Assembly (NCBI GenBank): GCA_032158295.1
Contig: CM063254.1
Location: forward strand, 1,922,001-1,986,000
Reading direction: 5' to 3'
Length of the DNA stretch: 64,000 nucleotides
Origin: Pycnopodia helianthoides
Taxonomy: Eukaryota > Echinodermata > Asteroidea > Forcipulatida > Asteriidae
Positions 1 to 11,900 of the stretch are shown here, one piece after another. A program made the translations under genes and the position numbers. Every line of letters starts with the position of its first letter. Within the stretch, counting starts at the first letter, position 1. A model generated the notes under the pieces. That model made no database searches. It was not told where the DNA came from and was given only the letters and a program-made list of their open reading frames with translations.

Positions 1-419
1 TTTTATGCGATGTTGCTTAATTAGCTTTAATGTTTCATATTAAAATAATTTGTTTTGGGGACACACTGTACTTCACAACAAGCTTCTGTCTGGAAACTCA
101 TTTTTGCTACAATTGTTTCCATGAGAAAAAAACTATTTTTTTTCTTCAAAGGTTTACCATATTATTCTGTGGTGAAAGCTTTACTAATCACAGTTCAAGT
201 GACATTTGATTTCATGTGCTCTGAGGCAATGTCAAATGTAAGATATATGGAAAGCAGACATTTTGCTAATCCTAATGTTAGGATATTTTCCAATGTGATG
301 AAGAAAGTAAAGTTTTCAAACTTGATTGATTTATTTATTCATTTCATTACACATCCAACAGCAGGAGCACCATTAAGAGGATTGTGGTTAGGAACTAAGA
401 AGAAATGTTCAGTTTAAAA

Positions 420-578
420 GATATGGAGGAAAACCCCAATGGGGGAAAACCCATGCAATCAGGGAGGGACTGAACACCCAAGCCACATGCAAGGATCAGA
501 TCTAAGGTGGGATTCAAACCAAGGTCCACAGAGATGAAAGGCAGGTAAAGAAACCACTGAACCAACTTAATGGCCAAT
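420..578 (-). mobile_element. tRNA-derived SINE copy (family S1)
   Basis: Read on the minus strand it has a tRNA-like head (GTTGGTTCAGTGGTTTCTT, then a B-box GGTTTGAATCC) followed by a tail ending in GGTTTTCCCCCATTGGGG. Other copies are at 2069-2191, 22327-22500 (plus) and 44225-44385. Confidence 0.6.
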
Positions 579-985
579 AAAATTTGAACATACACGTAAA
601 TTCCTGCTCTTGTTTAAATATTTGTGTAGGGCTATCTCCATGAATATTTGGTGCAATATGATAACACCTTAAACTCAAAGGTCTTTAAATTAAAAAATGT
701 TGATTTCAAAATCAGACAGAAGCAAGCTGAGACAACAAAATAAATCAACATCCCCAGTGAGTTCACATGCATTTGTGTATGTTGGAAGCAGAATGAGGAT
801 TTGAATGCAAAAGTTTTAGGGAAGATGTGAGGTGAATATGAGAGAAAATGGAAATGTGTGTCATGAGAATGAGATTGGGTTTTTAGATTGTTAAGTGAAC
901 ATGGAAGGAAGCATATCTAATAAATATTATTAACTTGCATTATGGACTCATTTCCTACCGGAGATTCCCACGTGTATTGCATTGT

Positions 986-1377
986 TTAAAGGAACATTAC
1001 AGAATTGGTTTTTGCTAACAAAACAGTTGCTGGCAGTGTAAGCACTTTATGTAATCCACCATATACATAAACTAAGAAACCTGTAGAAGTTTGAGATCGA
1101 TCGGCCATCTGGGTCACGAGAAAATAGTGAAAAACCGATTACACATTTGCATGAAATCATAGATTCAACAAATGAATAAAACGCTCACTGAGCGATAAAC
1201 TCCAATCGGAAAATTAGTTTATTCATTTCTCATCAAATATGGCATTTCAGACAGAATTATTTCAAGGGATGTTTTCTACCATCATCATCATTAGACCGTG
1301 TAAGTTTTATGTAAATCTGTGATCAAAAAGTATATTTTACAAGTTTTTTTCTTACCAATTCTGTAATGTTCCTTTAA
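986..1377 (+). mobile_element. TTAA-flanked MITE (family M1), left arm of an inverted pair
   Basis: Starts TTAAAGGAACATTACAGAAT and ends in the inverse of that sequence with TTAA. A TTAA target duplication with AGG... termini is what piggyBac-type elements leave. No transposase frame. Full relatives are at 1405-1800 (inverted), 28795-29169 and 30282-30666 (3' end lost). Confidence 0.75.
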
Positions 1378-1404
1378 GACCAAATTACTATGTGTGTAAA
1401 TTAC

Positions 1405-1800
1405 TTAAAGGAACATTACAGAATTGGTAAGAAACAAACTTGTAAAATGTACTTTTTGATCACAGATTTACATAAAACTTACACGGTTTAATGATGATGA
1501 TAGTAGAAAACGTCCCTTGAAATATTTCTGTCTGAAATGCCATATTTGATGAGAAATGAATAAACTAATTTTCCGATTGGAGTTTTATCGCTCAGTGAGC
1601 GTTTTATTCATTTGTTGAACCTATATGATTTCATGCAAAATGTGTAATCGGTTTTTCACTATTTTCTTGTGACCCAGATGGCCGATCGATCTCAAACTTC
1701 TACAGGTTTGTCAGTTTATGTATATGGTGGATTACATAAAGTGCTTACACTGCCAGCAACTGTTTTGTTAGCAAAAACCAATTCTGTAATGTTCCTTTAA
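1405..1800 (-). mobile_element. TTAA-flanked MITE (family M1), inverted copy
   Basis: It is nearly the reverse complement of 986-1377 and has its own TTAA at both ends. Only 27 bp separate the two, so the locus forms an imperfect palindrome with arms of about 390 bp. Confidence 0.75.
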
Positions 1801-4029
1801 ATGTAAACAAATAAGGGTCAGATAAAGATATTTGATATATCAAAATGAAGCTCATGACCTGCTGAGTGTGGATATTGCTTCTACAACTTTCTGAGGATTA
1901 CCCAGAATGTGCTGTAGCCATCGGAAAGGAAAGTGGTGTATATTTTTTAGATCGGCTTGTGGCGTACGCTTGTGGTAGTCAAAGAGTTAATATACCTTTC
2001 TGGTAATCAAGGGACTCTAAAAAGTGCATTGCACTATAACCCCTGATACACATGAAAAAGATGTTGACAAAATCCCAGCTGGGGAAAACCCACTCAATTA
2101 GGTAAGGAGTGGAAACCCAATTCACATGCAAGGTTCAGGTCCGGAGGGAGGTCCACAGAAATGAAAGGCAGGGAAGAAACCACTGAGCCAACAGACTTGT
2201 ACACGTAGGAACACTACAAACATGCTTAACTTGACTTGTGTGTTAGTACCAATGAAATACAACCCTAAGAATGTAGTGTGTATTTCAACATGCTTACAAT
2301 ACTATTGAAAATATAGTGTTCTTTGAAAAAGACTATGAAGTATGTCAATTCAACCAAGTTAAAAATATTGCTATGAAGATCAACTAAATATAAAGAATTA
2401 ATAAATGACCTACATGGGATATTGAATACTAATAAAGAAAACAGTCATACGAACATGATAAAAACACTGCACTTCCTGTCCATTCTGACAAAGTAATGAT
2501 TCACAGCCAGATCAACAAAGTCACTGAAAAAAATACTGCAAGCAGGGAGACCACCAGCAAAGGCCAAGTAGTTCATCAAACAACCTCAACACAAACATAA
2601 TCCATATTTTGTCTGTATTTTTCAGGAACACACACTAGAGTTTCCATCAACCAAGAATTACGTCTACATACAATTTAGTTAATAAGCAGGACAGTTTTTT
2701 TCAGAACTGAGAAGTCTCCCGAATTCCGAAAATCTACTCCGCGGTAGTAGAACAAATAGCAAGACAAGTTCTCTAAAGAACAAAATCTACACAGCAAAGT
2801 AGATATATACACATGGTGTTACCGCAAACCAATTGATACCTCACCATGCAATGCCTCAAAAACCGTATAAAGATACATACAATTTAGTATGAAGCTAGTG
2901 CATAAAAAGTAGAGTTTAAATAGTTGAATATCAGCACTATCTGTTTTACATTGATGCATGAGGGTGCCATGGTGTATCCAAACCCTTCTATGATCCAACT
3001 AAAATAAGTGCTTCAAATTCAAGAAGTTGATTATGAAATACTTACACAGCCATCGGGTAGTCATTCCCTCCATTATTCAAACAAGTCACTACAAGTATAA
3101 TATCCACACTACTCTGCTTGCAAGATATAACATCCACTATACAGTCTAAAACTTGTACTTCCCCCTCATTGCTAGGATATGAATGACAGTTAAGTAACAA
3201 TTTGGTCACCCATCATAAAAACAACTACCACGCAGAGTTCAAATAGGCCTCCCCCTTCGGTCTACTCACAGCAGCATGTCAACAATCAACAAGCCAGTGC
3301 ACACACTAAACACCCGCTGCCTGTGTAGCCCATTCACAGAAGCTGTGGTAGGTGCACTCAGGCACTGTTAATCTACCTACTGACTGTCTAATCACACAAC
3401 TCTTGTGATAGACTGGATCAATAATCTATAAAGTACACAAGACCACTCTGTTAAAGAGGGTTTGGATAGAGGTGCATTATTCACAGATCGTCATTTGAAT
3501 TACAATGGTGGCCTTGCACACAAGTATGGCTGGAAGCACCAGAGTATTATGCTGGATATTAGTCAGTTAATGTGCTTTGGAGGTATTTCACCTTGACTAT
3601 GTAGATTTTCCATTCCGAGTTCAAAAACTGCCTAACCTAACAACTGCCTAACAACTGCCTCGCTGTTACCTTTGTTTCTTAGATTTTGGTGCAAACCTCA
3701 TCAAAAGTTAAAGTTCTTGGTCCATATTTTTAGGCACCTACATGTATTTATAACCTTTGAACAAACAAATTGCCTGCAGCATGAGGGCATTTAATTGGTT
3801 AGCTCATCACCAATTACATCGGCTACACATGGAGGTTTAGCTTCTGCCTCAATAAGGCAGAAGTCTGTATAGTATGTATAGTCTGCATCCACTATCTTAG
3901 AGCTTAACGAACCAACTCTTCTCAGCAAATAAATTTGCATATTATCAGTTTGATTTTATCTCAATGTTGACAGATCCCTCAGTCTGCCTTTCTACCTCCA
4001 CACTTGTTCAGACACTGTTCACTTTGTAT
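1801..4029. other. Non-coding stretch with one SINE fragment
   Basis: I see no exon or long frame. 2069-2191 is a second minus-strand copy of SINE family S1 (ends in GAGCCAAC-like A-box sequence). 2690-2780 has an interspersed repeat with CTCCGCGG. The rest is AT-rich unique-looking sequence. Confidence 0.5.
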
Positions 4030-4190
4030 TTATCAAGTAATAAGCCACAAGGGAAACTGACTAAGTAAATTTTTTAATAATTTGGAGTTGAACAAAGAAA
4101 AATTGACCTGCGATCTCCAGCACATTTCTCTGGAGGTCACAGGTTCAAGTCCAGCTCTGGTAAATTTTCCTTTGTTCAACCCAAAATTAG
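4030..4190 (+). mobile_element. tRNA-derived SINE fragment (family S2)
   Basis: Contains CTCTGGAGGTCACAGGTTCA followed by AGTCC (B-box) and then TCCTTTGTTCAACCC. The same flanks and B-box occur at 11070-11205, where the tRNA A-box is intact; here the A-box half is scrambled. Confidence 0.5.
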
Positions 4191-4457
4191 CCTTTCTACC
4201 TCCATGTATTTACTAACTACGATAATCTTGTGCACAAGTTGTTACTCTGTGATGTAAATTTACAAAGTGAAAAATCATGAACTAAAATGAGCAGCAAATG
4301 TCTAGATCTTGAGATGTGGTCTTATATAATACACTGGCTTTATCATGATTCTGCCATTTTGTCTTTCTCCTATTCCTCCATGATGTAACCAACCGAGGCT
4401 GGAAGGGTAAATAGTCTGGTTCCATTCTTTTACTGCAATAATCATAACTTACTATCA

Positions 4458-4650
4458 GGCCCAATTTCATAGAGCTGCTTAAGCACACAAAGTAGCTAAG
4501 CATAACAAAATTATGCTTACCAGAAAAAGGTTTCCAGCCAAAATACCATGTCACCTGTACAATTTGTAACTGATATCCTGCTCATTTCTGCTTAGCAGAA
4601 AATTGTTAAGCAATATATTCTGCTAAAGCAGCTCCATGAAATTGGGCCCT
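4458..4650. mobile_element. MITE family M2 (GGCCCAATTTCATAGAGCTG termini)
   Basis: Terminal inverted repeats are GGCCCAATTTCATAGAGCTG and its complement, about 190 bp apart, with CTTAAGCA/TGCTTA next to them. The whole element is nearly palindromic. The same family recurs at 16081-16272, 23423-23617, 25860-26101, 43249-43442, 49826-50023 and 50032-50226, with fragments at 10003-10115 and 16480-16545. Confidence 0.75.
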
Positions 4651-5063
4651 GCTATTTCAGCGTCAAAGCAAAGACAAGGTCTAGCCACTTCTTCCTTCAT
4701 GGATGGCTACTTTTGGATGCTAATCAGAAACAATCCTGACACCTCACAAACCAGGGCCCAATTTAATAACTTTGCTTTTAAAAGAAATTTATGTTGAGGA
4801 AAATTAAGCATGGAATCAGTCACAACAGTACAAATGATATATTTTTTTAAAAACAAATTGTGTGTGCACATTTCAATGAGATTTGGTTGTGGTTGTCGAA
4901 ATGAATTCTACGTTTAATTTAGAAGTGATGATCTGAGGTCAAGATATATTTCCTAAAGACTATCTAACGGGGAAAGCATTCAAAAGAAGCTGTCCTTCAG
5001 GGAAAAATGATTGGATAGTAAACTACAAGAAGAAACAAGAGCAATGGCATTTAGGCTGGAGAA

Positions 5064-5330
5064 AATACCAATGTAAAGAAGACAATAAGATTGTCATGTT
5101 AGATGCTGGAGAATTCAAACTGGGGTCTAGAGAGATGAAAGGCAGAGGAAGATACCAATGTGGACAAGACAATAAGATTGTCATGTTAGATGTGAGAGAA
5201 TTAAACTGGGGTCTAGAGAGATGAAAGGCAGAGGAAGATACCAATGTGGACAAGACAATAAGATTGTCATGTTAGATGCTGGAGAATTCAAACTGGGGTC
5301 TAGAGAGATGAAAGGCAGAGGAAGATACCA
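5064..5330. repeat. Three-copy 86-87-bp tandem repeat built from a SINE head
   Basis: Units start at about 5064, 5151 and 5237 (each ATACCAATGTGGACAAGAC...). Each holds AATTCAAACTGGGGTCTAGA and GATGAAAGGCAGAGGAAGAT, which is the tRNA-like head of SINE family S1 on the minus strand. Confidence 0.75.
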
Positions 5331-5455
5331 CTAAAGTAACTTGATCTTTACTAAAAAAGATTTGGAAACCCTGCGAGCCGAGGCTCCCAATTATAATCTA
5401 GCTGGCAACTAAAGCCTCATTGGAAGGTACTTTTAAATATAGGGCAATTAAGTCT

Positions 5456-5597
5456 GTTTGGGGTGTGTGGGTGGGGTTGGGGGTGGGGTTGGGGGATGGT
5501 TGTTGGAGTGGGCAGGGAGTTGGTGATGGGCAGTGAGGGGGGCGGGGAAGTGGGAGGCGGGATGTGGGGGTAGCGGTGGTGTGTGTGGGGGTGTAGA
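5456..5597 (+). repeat. G-rich low-complexity tract with quadruplex potential
   Basis: Many runs of 3-5 G separated by 1-5 bases (GGGTGGGGTTGGGGGTGGGG) cover about 140 bp. Near-identical 20-bp sequences (TATAGGGCAATTAAG) flank it at 5439 and 5621, as if the tract had expanded inside a duplication. Confidence 0.6.
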
Positions 5598-5639
5598 GCA
5601 CTGCTCAACGTAGTTTTTAATTATAGGGCAATTAAGTTT

Positions 5640-6580
5640 GTCCTGGTGAGCTGTTAATGAACTCAAACCCATGGATGACAACACTCTCTCAAAGGGGGTG
5701 TTGTATTAGAGGATTTTACGGAGTATGAGTATGACTGGATTTGACCGAACGGTTCTTATGTTATTGATAGAAACACAAAATGGACTTTCCGCTACTGCCC
5801 CCTTGCTTGACGCAGGATTTTAAAAAGAACAGTGACAAAAGAAAAAAAAATGTCTCAAAAGCAAATGGGGATTTTTCTAAAACTCTTAAGTGAATATTAA
5901 GTCATGTATTTTTATTGCCTTTCTTTGGCTATACTTGATTCTATTATTTCAACAAATTAACTACTAATTGGCACCTACTAACGGTCATGCAATCCTAGCA
6001 TATGGCCAAAGAGGGACAGTCGATGTTGTCTTAAGATACTTCGGTGGTCATTAGTCTTTGCAAAAAGTTTGCTGACAGAACAGAAAGTTTACCCAAACAG
6101 AACAAGTGGAGTTCAATATTAAATAGGAAGGTTATGGGAAGCCAGACGAAACACCAGAAACAGAAGCAATGGGATGACAAAAATCTGATGGTTTCAGACA
6201 AATTATGCTAATATTAGTTTACCATCTTAGCCAAGTGCAGCTGGCGGAGTAAGTATGGTGAATCATCATTGGTCAATTTCTGTGACTTGTGCATACTTAT
6301 AAGCTGGTGGAAATCAATTGGCATTAGCAACTTTAGGTTAGCATATGTACATGCAATAAACCAAATACAACAGATGTTATAAAGCGTAAAGGACAAATAA
6401 ACTTATCACAGTTTTTAAAATAATTTAAAGAAAAGAACTGCAACCATGCACAAAATATAGAAAATGCAGTACATAAAATTCTATTAAAAAAAATGCGTTC
6501 AATAATTATTTATTACATCCTCCATGTAACAACTCTACATCAAATCCTTTGAGTTTTTGAGATATGTCTGATTAAGTGGA
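5640..6580. other. Non-coding stretch before the 44-bp array
   Basis: AT-rich sequence with no exon or recognised repeat that I can support. Confidence 0.4.
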
Positions 6581-6581
6581 G

Positions 6582-8019
6582 TGACTGGCCACAAGGTAAA
6601 TGTGGATGGTCTGGCTGTGCTATAGTAACTGGCCACAAGGTAAATGTGGATGGTCTGGCTGTGCTATAGTAACTGGCCACAAGGTAAATGTGGATGGTCT
6701 GGCTGTGCTATAGTAACTGGCCACAAGGTAAATGTGGATGGTCTGGCTGTGCTATAGTAACTGGCCACAAGGTAAATGTGGATGGTCTGGCTGTGCTATA
6801 GTAACTGGCCACAAGGTAAATGTGGATGGTCTGGCTGTGCTATAGTTACTGGCCCCAAGATGTGGATGGTCTGGCTGTGCTTCAGTGACTGGCCCAAAGA
6901 CAAATGTGGATAGTCTGGCTGTACTATAGTTAATGGCCCCCAGGGAAATGTGGATGGTCTGGCTGTGCTATAGTAACTGGCCACAAGGCAAATGTGGATG
7001 GTCTGGCTGTGCTATAGTGACTGGCCCCAAGATGTGGATGGTCTGGCTGTGCTTCAGTGACTGGCCCAAAGACAAATGTGGATGGTCTGGCTGTGCTATA
7101 GTAACTGGCCCCAGGCAAATGTGGATGGTCTGGCTGTGCTATAGTAACTGGCCACAAGGCAAATGTGGATGGTCTGGCTGTGCTATAGTAACTGGCCACA
7201 AGGTAAATGTGGATGGTCTGGCTGTGCTATAGTTACTGGCCACAAGGTAAATGTGGATGGTCTGGCTGTGCTATAGTTACTGGCCCCAAGATGTGGATGG
7301 TCTGGCTGTGCTTCAGTGACTGGCCCAAAGACAAATGTGGATAGTCTGGCTGTACTATAGTTAATGGCCCCCAGGGAAATGTGGATGGTCTGGCTGTGCT
7401 ATAGTAACTGGCCACAAGGCAAATGTGGATGGTCTGGCTGTGCTATAGTAACTGGCCACAAGGCAAATGTGGATGGTCTGGCTGTGCTTTAGTGACTGGC
7501 CCCAAGACAAATGTGGACGATCTGGCTGTACTATAGTAACTGGCCCCCAGGCAAATGTGGATGGTCTGGCTGTGCTATAGTGACTGGCCTCAAGGCACAT
7601 TTGGATGGTCTGGCTGTACTATAGTAACTGGCCCCCAGGCAAATGTGGATGGTCTGGCTGTACTATAGTAACTGGGCCCCAGGCAAATGTGGATGGTCTG
7701 GCTGTGCTATAGTAACTGGCCCCCAGGCAAATGTGGATGGTCTGGCTGTGCTATAGTAACTGGCCACAAGGCAAATGTGGATGGTCTGGCTGTGCTTTAG
7801 TGACTGGCCCCAAGACAAATGTGGACGATCTGGCTGTACTATAGTAACTGGCCACAAGGCAAATGTGGATGGTCTGGCTGTGCTATAGTGACTGGCCCCA
7901 AGGCAAATGTGGATGGTCTGGCTATACTATAGTAACTGGCCCCAAGGCAAATGTTGATGGTCCGGCTGTACTATAGTTACTGGCCCCAAGTTGTGGATGG
8001 TCTGGCCGTGCTTTAGTGA
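6582..8019 (+). repeat. 44-bp minisatellite, about 33 copies
   Basis: The unit begins ACTGGCCACAAGGTAAATGT and ends GGTCTGGCTGTGCTATAGTA. The first five or six copies are almost identical; later ones fall into variants (GCCCCAAGATG with a deletion, GCCCAAAGACAAATG, GCCCCCAGGCAAATG). A block of variants seen at about 6840-6985 recurs 431 bp later, and another recurs after about 305 bp, so there is higher-order duplication. Frames through it are accidental. Confidence 0.92.
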
Positions 8020-8832
8020 CACAAGGGAACACAAGGGAAGGATTTTGCAAGATCGGTATTGTAGTAGTCATTAAGGTAACCATCACAAGCATGATTTGTT
8101 CAATTCAATGTACTGTGTTAAAAGCTCTTTGAGTACAATCGTATATATTTCGGGCAGAAAAAAAATATGCAAAAAACCTATGAAAACCTCTAAAGTAAAA
8201 GTGCAAAAAACAAAATCCAAAAGCAGCCAACTTCATGCAGTGCAGAATTATATTAATTTAAAAGTATTAATTTGCATTAAGCTTCACTAACTCTTAAAAG
8301 AAAATAATAGTAAAATCAGGTTATCAAATAGTCTATACATATTTTTTTATATAGTTGTCCTTTAAGTATGATAGACGGGACTCCAAAATGAAATATGGAC
8401 CCAACTTAAAATCAATAAATCAAATCAAATAAGCAAGACTGGAGGAAAAATCAATAAAGTTTACCTGTCATAGCTGGATCGGAAGCAAATGAAATGAGAT
8501 AATAAATAGACATGTTCGGGTCAAGTGAACTGGAGTGTTGATTTAGTAAGTCATTTCTCAGGCATGCAACTGTAACTTCACCAAAAAAGAGGAAATTACA
8601 CAATTTCAATGATTTTGTACAGTATTTTTCAAATTTGAATGGTAAAACTGAGAATAAAAAAGAGCTGATCCGAGGAAAAGTTGCATGCCTGACTTCTATA
8701 AAAAAACAAGACTTTTTCAAACATGCAAAGCAAAACAAAAAATCTAAGAATCTAAGAATTTGCAGAAAACACATTGCAGTGGCAATAAACTTCCATCCAA
8801 ATACCATGCAAGCTGAACAGCCAAATCTTCAC

Positions 8833-8949
8833 CTGTTCTTGTGTGTCTTCCATCTGCTTGACACACTCCCTCTGGGTATCTACCTCTTGCTGTAAATAGT
8901 GTATTAGGGAATCTTTTTCCAGGACCAGACCTTCCAATGAAAGTACTCT
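8833..8949 (-). CDS. JAKMIP: JAKMIP-like coding exon 10 (last exon found)
   Basis: It has 39 codons between a TTTCAG acceptor and CAG|GTGAAG. The peptide RVLSLEGLVLEKDSLIHYLQ continues as QEVDTQRECVKQMEDTQEQ and is predicted coiled coil. If the donor is not used, the frame reads on for 26 residues (VKIWLFSLHG...) to a TAG at about 8755. I do not see the equivalent of the vertebrate C-terminus downstream. Confidence 0.7.
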
Positions 8950-11900
8950 CTGAAATAAAGTTGTACAACGTAGAAAATTAATTGAGACAGCTATGTGTGC
9001 AAATATTAATACCAATGTCTGTGGATTTTCCAGGGTGCTTTATAATACATTACGCTGATATTAAAACCAACTCTGCGACTCGCAATTTACAAAAAATGCA
9101 ACAAATCACAAAATATTTTAATCTTAAACTTCCTTACCAAAACTCCCCAAAAATAGCATAAATCTAGATTTAAGGTCAACACGTACTGATGCCCTTTCGA
9201 ACATGATACCTGTTTACACAAACACACTGCTTATAGCACAGTGTAAATAACTACTTATAAATATAGACTTTATGCACTTGACGTCATTTGAGTAGGGCGC
9301 CCTCGGCTAGATGTCAAAAGAAGATTGCTCATTGGCTTATCCTCTGCGCCGCGCATACAAGATGTGCATTTTCCATTGTTTCGTCATCGTTTTACCTCTA
9401 AGATGGCGGTGTGATGATGTCAATGCATAAGGTCCATAGTGCACACCTTTGACTAGAGGCCACTGTCATGAGAGATTATTAATACCAGTACCTGGTTGTT
9501 TTCAGCGGCAGACTGAGGTGTCGGCGTTGACGATAGATTCTCCTCTTCTTCTTCCAGTTCCAGAATGCGAAACTCTAAGAGTTCACTCTGATCTTTGCTG
9601 TCTTGTAACTGCCACTGTAGCTTGGTGCATTGCTCTTCAAGTTCCTTATTCTAACCACAGAGAGAGTACAATAGTAGTTTACACACAAGCACGAGTGGAA
9701 TACGGAAAATTATAGCACTTCTGTGTCTCATATCACAACGAGGCCGATGGGCGAAATCGATATAGGATGCAGACATGCTAGAACTTTCAGTATTCCACAA
9801 GCGCAAGTAATTTTTCTTGAGGCGAACTTGACGTTCTGCTTAAAACAGCGTAATACACGAAGATACGGGTGAGATATTGACCGTGTAACAAGGTATATCA
9901 TCACACTGTTGTTGCCATGGATCAACTAATCAGAATCAAGGATTCATGTTTAATTGAAGATAATATCAGATATCACAACTCAATGAAAAGAACCCGAAAC
10001 TGGGGCCCAATTTTGTAGAGCTGCTAAAAACACAAAGATTAGCTAAGCACAAAACACTTTTGCTTACCAAAATAAGGCCACCAACCAAAATACCTTGTCA
10101 GAAATAATATCTTACCTATAGGTAATAAGCATGTACAAAAATGTATCTTCTAAGAAGAAATGTTGGTTTTGAGAAAATTCACAGTTGAGATAACGTTGCT
10201 CTTGAAGTTTTAAACACTACCCAACTTATCTCCTGATTGTTGCAGTACTGTTTCATACTCCCACTCAATTTGTCTAAGCAGTTCTGTAATTGGGTCCTGA
10301 GGTACAATCTTCAAGTTAGCATCCCAAACTGTATTGGATATAGACCTTTCTAAATGGCTTAATTGTCATGACAACTGACCATTTCAAGTACTCCAAGAAT
10401 CTTGGTTTGATTCACTCTACACAAAAACTACATCATTCATGTGATTTGACCCCTTAAATGGCAGAAGCACAATGATGTGTTTACATGGGATGTAGGAAGA
10501 ATAAATTGTTTATTTACAGATATGGCTTGCTATTTGTACTGACCTGTTGTAGTAGCTTCTCCATTTGTTTGGCATCAGCTAGGTGCTTAGTTGCTAGTCC
10601 ATCCATCATTTCATCAACACTAACCTGCATATACATACAATAAGACAAGATCACTCCCAGGCTCTTACAACCAACAGCATAGTGACAGCCCTTACAGTAG
10701 CACCATATCAAAATATGTAAATATAATATGTGTATATGAGAATGCTCAGTACTTTTCAATTCCTGCAGGAAAAACTCTAAAGGCATCTTAAACGGAATTT
10801 TTCATCACCTTGGACCAATCATAACACAGATATGGAAAGCTGCACGTTTATCCAATGAAATCATTGTATCCAATGAAATAATTTGGCCTGTAAGACCAGT
10901 GCCTGTCTTTATCCTTGATAAGGTCAACATCCGGTCAGGCAGGTATCTGGCGTTATTCACGAGCTTAGAAGTGTGACGTCGGATATTCAGGCTATTGTCT
11001 TATCCTTGAGGATAGATAGGCAGTTGTGTACTCGGTGCTGTCCTAGTTCTGCAGACTCTTAGATTCCAAGTAATGAACCACAAGGGATATTGACAAAATA
11101 GGGAGATCGCCAACATAGGGCTAGATAGCTCAGTTGGTAGACGTTAATCTGGAGGTCGTTGGTTCAAATCCTGCTCTAGTCAATTTTTCTTTGTTCAACC
11201 CCAAACGGACTCTTAGATTCCTCAACTGAAAGAACAAATAAATATTTCCTTTGAGTGGTTTTCTCTAACCTCTTCCAAACTGTCTTCACAATCCGACAGA
11301 GCCAATGGAGACGGTATCGGAGTACCAAACGATCCAGAACGACTCCTCACACCAACATCCTCATCATAAGGAGTAAGACTGGATGACCTTGGCCTGAAGT
11401 TGGGCACAGTCAGTAAGGGCGAGCTCTGGTCCTGCATCTTGGGCAAGCGGTCTCGTTCCTGGAGTAAAGAATCAAATACACATTGCAAAAGATGTTTTCC
11501 AGAATAAAGAAAAAAGAACACTTGTACGTCTTCACTGAACTGGCTACATTTCTCCATAACTGTTAATAATAATAATAGCTTGCATTTATATAGTGCTTAA
11601 TACAGGCGTTTCTAAGCGCTGATATATTTTTTCCTGCCAGGTATGTGGAGCTACGGTTTTTTTTGAAGTATGAGGCCTATTCATTTATAGCACCATGTAT
11701 TGGTTTACAAGGTGCTGTGGCGCAATATGCAGCCGATCAAACCAGGAACACCGGGGCGAACCCCTTCTCTTTACAATAAGTGTACTGGGTTCTTTTACGT
11801 GCATTACACAACACACGGGACCTACGGCTTTACGGCTTTCCCATCCGAAGGATGCAGCAATAATGGTTAAGTGTCTTGCTGAAGGACACAAGTGTCAAGA

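Noticed and set aside
55..417. 120-codon plus frame at the window start
   Set aside because: AT-rich, no recognisable domain, no splice or promoter evidence, and its 3' end runs up to a SINE.
6796..7857. Frames through the 44-bp array (60-99 codons)
   Set aside because: Repeat-driven; multiple overlapping frames on both strands with no coding signature.
8462..8577. Possible further JAKMIP-like exon (minus, peptide LRNDLLNQHSSSLDPNMSIY...)
   Set aside because: It has a GTTACAG acceptor and ACAG|GTAAAC donor but the wrong phase for exon 10, and the peptide does not resemble the family or coiled coil.
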